Shown here: in pieces, positions 60,362-64,000 of the stretch
Layout: each line of letters starts with the position of its first letter
Numbering within the stretch: the stretch's first letter is position 1
NCBI RefSeq assembly: GCF_000236705.1
Contig: NC_016599.1
Coordinates: 3,348,001 to 3,412,000, forward strand
Direction: 5' to 3'
Length of the DNA stretch: 64,000 nucleotides
Source of the DNA: Owenweeksia hongkongensis DSM 17368
GTDB taxonomy: Bacteria > Bacteroidota > Bacteroidia > Flavobacteriales > Schleiferiaceae
Translations under genes and position numbers: made by a program
The notes under the pieces: model-generated
What the model was told of the DNA's origin: nothing
What the model saw: only the letters and a program-made list of their open reading frames with translations
Databases searched by the model: none

Positions 60362-60367
60362 ACGCCA

Positions 60368-61057
60368 ATGATTTTAAAGATTTTTAGAAACAAGACGAAA
60401 GTACTATTTCTGCATATACCTAAAACAGGGGGGACGGCAGTAAAAAAAGCGCTGAAGAAAAAATTTAAGCCAAAAGAACTTCAGCTTATTTATGGATTTG
60501 AAAACTTTAAAACGGGTGTGCGCGATTTTGCGACAAACAAAAAGAGCTTAGGTATTGGTCATTTTGGGTGGGAACCAGAGATGGAGAACATGTTTAAAGA
60601 TGCCTTTAAAATCACATTCTTAAGGCATCCTGTTGCTAGAGTTATTTCACACTACTGGCATTTTCAGCGTTCTACTCTTGAGGGTGATCAATATTTGAAA
60701 GGGATGAGTTTTGAAGATTTTTTGGAAACATCCTTTGCCCAAGATTGGCAAACAAAAAGATTGGGTGGCGGCTTGTATGACACTTCCCTTACTAGTAAAG
60801 CTTGTTTCGAGGAGGCTTTAAAAAACGTGAAGTCTCGTTTCGAATTTGTAGGGATTACCGAAGAGATGGATAAAAGTGCAGCTATTTTAAGCAAAAAACT
60901 TTCTATTGATATTGGCGATGTAAAACGAAAAAATGTAAATCCCGAAAAAGCAAAAGAACATGAAATGGCATTAAAATATGAGGCGGTCATTTTAGCGAAA
61001 AACCAATATGATTTGCAGCTTTATGAAGCGGGCTTAACTAGGTTAAATTTGTGCTGA
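60368..61057 (+). CDS. Sulfotransferase family 2-like protein
   Basis: The 229-residue protein has VLFLHIPKTGGTAVKKAL (5'-PSB loop of Sulfotransfer_2 type) at about residue 12 and FLRHPVARVISHYWHF (3'-phosphate binding) near residue 85. It lacks the HRSGT form of its divergent neighbour, so the two are not recent duplicates. It probably sulfates a carbohydrate of the cluster. It is the only plus-strand gene between 57.8 and 63.8 kb and is convergent with the ABC ATPase gene. Confidence 0.88.
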   Translation: MILKIFRNKTKVLFLHIPKTGGTAVKKALKKKFKPKELQLIYGFENFKTGVRDFATNKKSLGIGHFGWEPEMENMFKDAFKITFLRHPVARVISHYWHFQRSTLEGDQYLKGMSFEDFLETSFAQDWQTKRLGGGLYDTSLTSKACFEEALKNVKSRFEFVGITEEMDKSAAILSKKLSIDIGDVKRKNVNPEKAKEHEMALKYEAVILAKNQYDLQLYEAGLTRLNLC

Positions 61058-61087
61058 TACAATCAACCACCTTAATAAGGGCCAACT

Positions 61088-62266
61088 CTAAAGCTCTTTC
61101 CCATAAATCCAATCCTGATCAATAAATACCCCAGGACTATCTCTAAAGCTTGTTAGGCCGGCTCCGTAATAATCTCCTTGAATAACCTTAAAGCTTAAGG
61201 CGCGCTCAACCCGGTCGCACTTTATTCCATTAATAAACAAATTGGTAGTAATATAGTAGGAGCCTTCAGCTAATGGAAGCCTATCAAAACGGCACACAGA
61301 GCGGCCTTTGGCCGCAACCTGCTGAAAAGGAAAATTAGCCATTTGGTTACTCAGTGAAGTAAGATACTCGCCATTTTCATTAAAAATATTAAGTCTGAAA
61401 TTTAGATTGGCTATCTCCTGCATTTCGGTTGCTTCATATTCAATTTCTAACGCTGCAGGCTTTCCAGATTGCAAAAGTTCTTCCTGATTCTTCCATTGAA
61501 GCTTAGTGATTTTTGCTCCTCCTACACCTTTTCTGTCTGTGCGTAAACCAATGGGTAGCTCCTTGCTCAGGATATCCATGCTTTGAAGGTACGCTGCTGT
61601 TATTTCATCAGGACTTCCAACCTGAACAATTTGTCCTTCTTTTAGCCAAATTACTTCATCACATAGTTGGCGTACGGCACTCATATTGTGGCTTACAAAC
61701 ACCACCGTTCGATGATCCTTTGTACTGGCGTCATTCATTTTCTCCAAACATTTTTGCTGAAACGTGGCATCTCCCACTGCCAGTACTTCATCCACCAAAA
61801 GTATATCTGGGGTAAGGTTTGCAGCTACAGAAAATGCTAGACGAACGTACATGCCGCTGCTATAGTGTTTTACAGGGGTATCAATAAAATCGGCTACACC
61901 GCTAAAATTTATAATATCATCAAACTTGGCTTTTATTTCTGAGCGTGACATCCCAAGGATAGAGCCGTTGAGGAAAATATTTTGCCTACCACTTAGCTCT
62001 GGATGAAAGCCTGTGCCAACTTCAAGAAGAGAAGCAACATTTCCGGTAATTTCTACCGAACCAGATGTGGGGTAGGTGATGCGCGAAAGTATTTTTAGAA
62101 GGGTAGATTTTCCAGAGCCATTGCTGCCAATTATCCCTGTAATCTTTCCTCGCTTTACTGAATAGCTAACCCCTTGCAGGGCTTTAAACTTTCGTTTATT
62201 TCCCCCTTTGTTAATTTCGTATTCCTTTACAAGGTCTTTGATATGTATGCCAAACTCTTCTATCAT
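61088..62266 (-). CDS. ABC transporter ATP-binding protein, Wzt/TagH type with C-terminal carbohydrate-binding domain
   Basis: The 392-residue protein has Walker A IIGSNGSGKSTLLKIL, signature HYSSGMYVRLAFSVAA (the YSSGM form of polysaccharide exporters), Walker B ILLVDEVLAVGD and switch FVSHNMSAV. After about residue 250 a beta-sandwich Wzt_C-like domain follows (PAALEIEYEATEMQE, AEGSYYITTNLFING), which in E. coli O9a reads the finished glycan end. It pairs with the permease, whose stop overlaps its start by 4 bp. Confidence 0.92.
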   Translation of the reverse strand: MIEEFGIHIKDLVKEYEINKGGNKRKFKALQGVSYSVKRGKITGIIGSNGSGKSTLLKILSRITYPTSGSVEITGNVASLLEVGTGFHPELSGRQNIFLNGSILGMSRSEIKAKFDDIINFSGVADFIDTPVKHYSSGMYVRLAFSVAANLTPDILLVDEVLAVGDATFQQKCLEKMNDASTKDHRTVVFVSHNMSAVRQLCDEVIWLKEGQIVQVGSPDEITAAYLQSMDILSKELPIGLRTDRKGVGGAKITKLQWKNQEELLQSGKPAALEIEYEATEMQEIANLNFRLNIFNENGEYLTSLSNQMANFPFQQVAAKGRSVCRFDRLPLAEGSYYITTNLFINGIKCDRVERALSFKVIQGDYYGAGLTSFRDSPGVFIDQDWIYGKEL

Positions 62267-63093
62267 ACAATATCTGCCATTTTTTTATCTGCCTTTACAA
62301 AGCTCAATAAACCTATAAAAAGCAATACGGGAGTTATGATAATTGAAAGCCAGGCCATGGTACTAAAATCGGTACCAAACAAAAAACCTCTAAATAGCTC
62401 TAGCATTCCAGCCAAAGGATTGAGGTACACTAACCATTGCCACTCTTTACCTAAGAGTGAGACCAGCATAGAAGTAGGGTAAGCTACTGGAGTGAGAAAA
62501 AATAATAGCTGAAGAGCAAATGGAATAATTTGCTGTAAATCGCGATATCGTAACGAAATGGCACTAATAGTGAGACCAATACCCAAAGCTCCCATGGCAG
62601 TGCCAGCTAAAATAATTGGAAGGAAAAGCAATCCTTTCAAGCTTATATCATAATACAGGCAGGTGCCGATAAGTAAAACAAGTCCAACGGAGTAATCAAC
62701 AAGTCCTACAAGTGCTTTGGCGGTAGGGATACTTAACCTTGGGAGGTATATTTTTTTCACCATGGCTTGCATGGCTACTATTGCCCCCGCTGACTGTGAA
62801 AGCACATAATTGAAGTAATTCCAAAAAATCAAACCGCTTAAAGCAAAGGCTAAAAATGGAATACCATCAGTAGGTATGCCTGCAATTTTGTTGAATAAGA
62901 CAAATAATGTGGCAAGGCCAAATAGGGGTTGAATGATACTCCAGGCAAAACCCAAATAGGTTTGAGCATAACGGACATAAAGGTCTCTTGAGGCAAATGC
63001 TCTAATAAGGGCAGGGCTGCGCCAAAGTTCGGTAAGTGCATTTGAAATACTCGACCCTTTGGACGTAATTATGGTTTTTGTATTACTCTTCAA
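62263..63093 (-). CDS. ABC-2 type polysaccharide exporter permease (Wzm type)
   Basis: The protein has six membrane helices and the ABC-2 signatures YAQTYLGFAWSIIQPLFGL and LLFFLTPVAYPTSML. An in-frame ATG at 63138 gives 291 residues but overlaps the preceding sulfotransferase by 56 bp. The TTG at 63093 gives 276 residues with an 11-bp overlap and is my choice. With the downstream ATPase it would export a lipid-linked polysaccharide across the inner membrane. Confidence 0.88.
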   Translation of the reverse strand: MKSNTKTIITSKGSSISNALTELWRSPALIRAFASRDLYVRYAQTYLGFAWSIIQPLFGLATLFVLFNKIAGIPTDGIPFLAFALSGLIFWNYFNYVLSQSAGAIVAMQAMVKKIYLPRLSIPTAKALVGLVDYSVGLVLLIGTCLYYDISLKGLLFLPIILAGTAMGALGIGLTISAISLRYRDLQQIIPFALQLLFFLTPVAYPTSMLVSLLGKEWQWLVYLNPLAGMLELFRGFLFGTDFSTMAWLSIIITPVLLFIGLLSFVKADKKMADIV

Positions 63094-63838
63094 AATTGAT
63101 CCCGTATTGCTGAGCAAGAATTCTATTAGGTTCTGCAAAATACTGCCTTAATTGGGTTTCTGCATCCTCAGGTATACTCATGTTACCAACATTCTTATTG
63201 GAGGTAAAATCCTTCAAACAGCCATGATAATCTGGTAAGCCTAAAAAACGATACACCTTTTGGATTTCGTCCCATGGGTTTTTGAAGAACCGTTCGTAGT
63301 CTAAAACCATCAATTGGTTTTTAGGAAAATGTTCCAACCACCCGTTCAGCTGTTTGGCATAAAGTCCTCGCGATTTGTACGAATACACGGCCTTCGAACT
63401 TCCATATTCCAGCTTCTTAGTTTCCAAAATACGCTCATCTTCTTTGTTTAAAGCATCTAAAAAGGATAAATTTTCGGCTCCTCGATTGACGTTCATTTTA
63501 TAATGTGAAAAAGCACGGCCAATTGGATTCCGCAAGATAGTAATGAGCTTTAGGTTTGGATTGTATTTAAAGGCTCGAGCTGCACAATTTGCATCAAAAA
63601 GATAATGAGGTGTTGCTTCCCCCTGCAAGTGATTACGTTTCCATAGGAATCGCTTATGATACCAATTTACTCCTTCGTCATAGTTGAAGTCGAAGTAATG
63701 AACCTCTTTTTTTTTAGCAGAATCAATAAGCAAGTGTGCTGTTAAATACTCATAAAGCGAAGTTGTCCCCGACTTTTGGGCACCGATTACCAGGAAGTCA
63801 ATTTTTCGCTTTTTAAACATGGCTTCGAAAGTAGTCAA
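63083..63838 (-). CDS. Sulfotransferase domain protein (heparan-type)
   Basis: The 251-residue protein has IGAQKSGTTSLYEYL (5'-phosphosulfate loop) at residues 18-32 and ILRNPIGRAFSHYKMN (3'-phosphate motif) near residue 103. It also has a GLYAKQLNGWLEHFP segment, as in Sulfotransfer_1 carbohydrate sulfotransferases. It is the first gene of a run with the ABC permease and ATPase genes, which supports sulfation of the exported glycan. It is 3 bp from the recG stop. Confidence 0.9.
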   Translation of the reverse strand: MTTFEAMFKKRKIDFLVIGAQKSGTTSLYEYLTAHLLIDSAKKKEVHYFDFNYDEGVNWYHKRFLWKRNHLQGEATPHYLFDANCAARAFKYNPNLKLITILRNPIGRAFSHYKMNVNRGAENLSFLDALNKEDERILETKKLEYGSSKAVYSYKSRGLYAKQLNGWLEHFPKNQLMVLDYERFFKNPWDEIQKVYRFLGLPDYHGCLKDFTSNKNVGNMSIPEDAETQLRQYFAEPNRILAQQYGINFEE

Positions 63839-63841
63839 GAT

Positions 63842-64000
63842 TTAGGAGATTCTTCCCCACTGCATTTTACGTTTCACTTGGCTGTTAAAGTGTTGTAAAA
63901 TACCATAATGCTCAGGCTGTCGTAGCTGTGGGTCTTTTTCTAAAAGGGTAATAGCGGCATTTCGGGCTTGTTCCAAAATGGCTCCGTCCTTCATCAGGTC
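63842..64000 (-). CDS. recG: ATP-dependent DNA helicase RecG, C-terminal end (gene continues beyond window)
   Basis: The last 52 codons read on the minus strand from the window edge include GAILEQARNAAITLLEKDP and end QWGRIS-stop. This matches the conserved RecG C-terminus (ILxxARxxAxxLLxxDP). The helicase domains lie outside the window. RecG remodels stalled replication forks. It is not part of the polysaccharide functions next to it, though the 3-bp gap may allow read-through. Confidence 0.8.
   Translation of the reverse strand, partial: DLMKDGAILEQARNAAITLLEKDPQLRQPEHYGILQHFNSQVKRKMQWGRIS

Noticed and set aside
55855-63838. The polysaccharide cluster as a genomic island or prophage
   Set aside because: There is no integrase, tRNA junction, direct repeats or phage genes, and base composition looks like the flanks by eye. 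Transfer cannot be excluded, but nothing shows it.

Overview
The window is about 40% G+C and reads as chromosomal DNA of a marine member of the Bacteroidota, most likely order Flavobacteriales. I infer an Owenweeksia/Cryomorphaceae-like relative, but the sequence alone does not fix the genus. The evidence is: type IX secretion (T9SS) sorting domains of types A and B; the gliding genes gldE and gldD behind mutY and ssb; an OmpA protein with calcium-binding repeats; -7 elements of the TAnnTTTG type; little Shine-Dalgarno signal; and frequent TTG starts.

Layout. 1-11 kb: the 3' end of a membrane pyrophosphatase gene, a methyltransferase, an O-antigen-ligase-like protein, a deoxynucleoside kinase, a GH3 enzyme with a secreted partner, DUF2797, a flippase-like membrane protein, a queuosine-precursor transporter, SppA and FolK. 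11-15 kb: an OmpA gene with a good promoter, then an intact IS3-family element (12855-14238) that separates ompA from its terminator. 14-21 kb: a TrmH-type methylase, MutS, tRNA-Gly(GCC) and tRNA-Leu(TAA) with clear terminators, small proteins, and an M90-type peptidase carrying SEC-C. 20.5-27.5 kb: secreted proteins, namely a carboxypeptidase-regulatory-domain protein, a T9SS cupredoxin, an S9 peptidase and a large T9SS glycoside-hydrolase-like protein. 27.6-34 kb: the housekeeping block HU, TPR protein, a 29-aa COX24-like protein and RNase G, divergent from mutY-ssb-gldE-gldD-DUF2007. 34-47 kb: heme A synthase, lipoprotein, HDAC-like deacetylase, serine hydrolase, PheT, thioredoxin, POT transporter, DPP-IV and an FAD oxidase. 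Two related nested palindromes lie between genes here (35153-35248 and 40429-40544).

47-54 kb is the most unusual part. Two tandem T9SS surface-protein paralogs share almost identical 3' ends. They are followed by a third surface-protein gene (IgGFc-binding-like, PKD, T9SS type B) that is split into three reading frames at two poly-G tracts (G7 and G8). Each tract lies just after a T6 run and each needs the same one-base correction. Immediately after its stop codon lies a 22-codon relic of the type A paralogs' 3' end. This is a candidate phase-variable surface locus. The alternatives are pseudogenisation or homopolymer sequencing error.

54-64 kb: a class-III aminotransferase and a VTT membrane protein, then a surface-polysaccharide cluster. 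The cluster holds a Wzy/ligase with TPR, two GT2 enzymes, three different sulfotransferases and a Wzm/Wzt-type ABC exporter, which suggests a sulfated exported glycan. The window ends in the 3' end of recG. No prophage, CRISPR array, rRNA or replication origin was seen.
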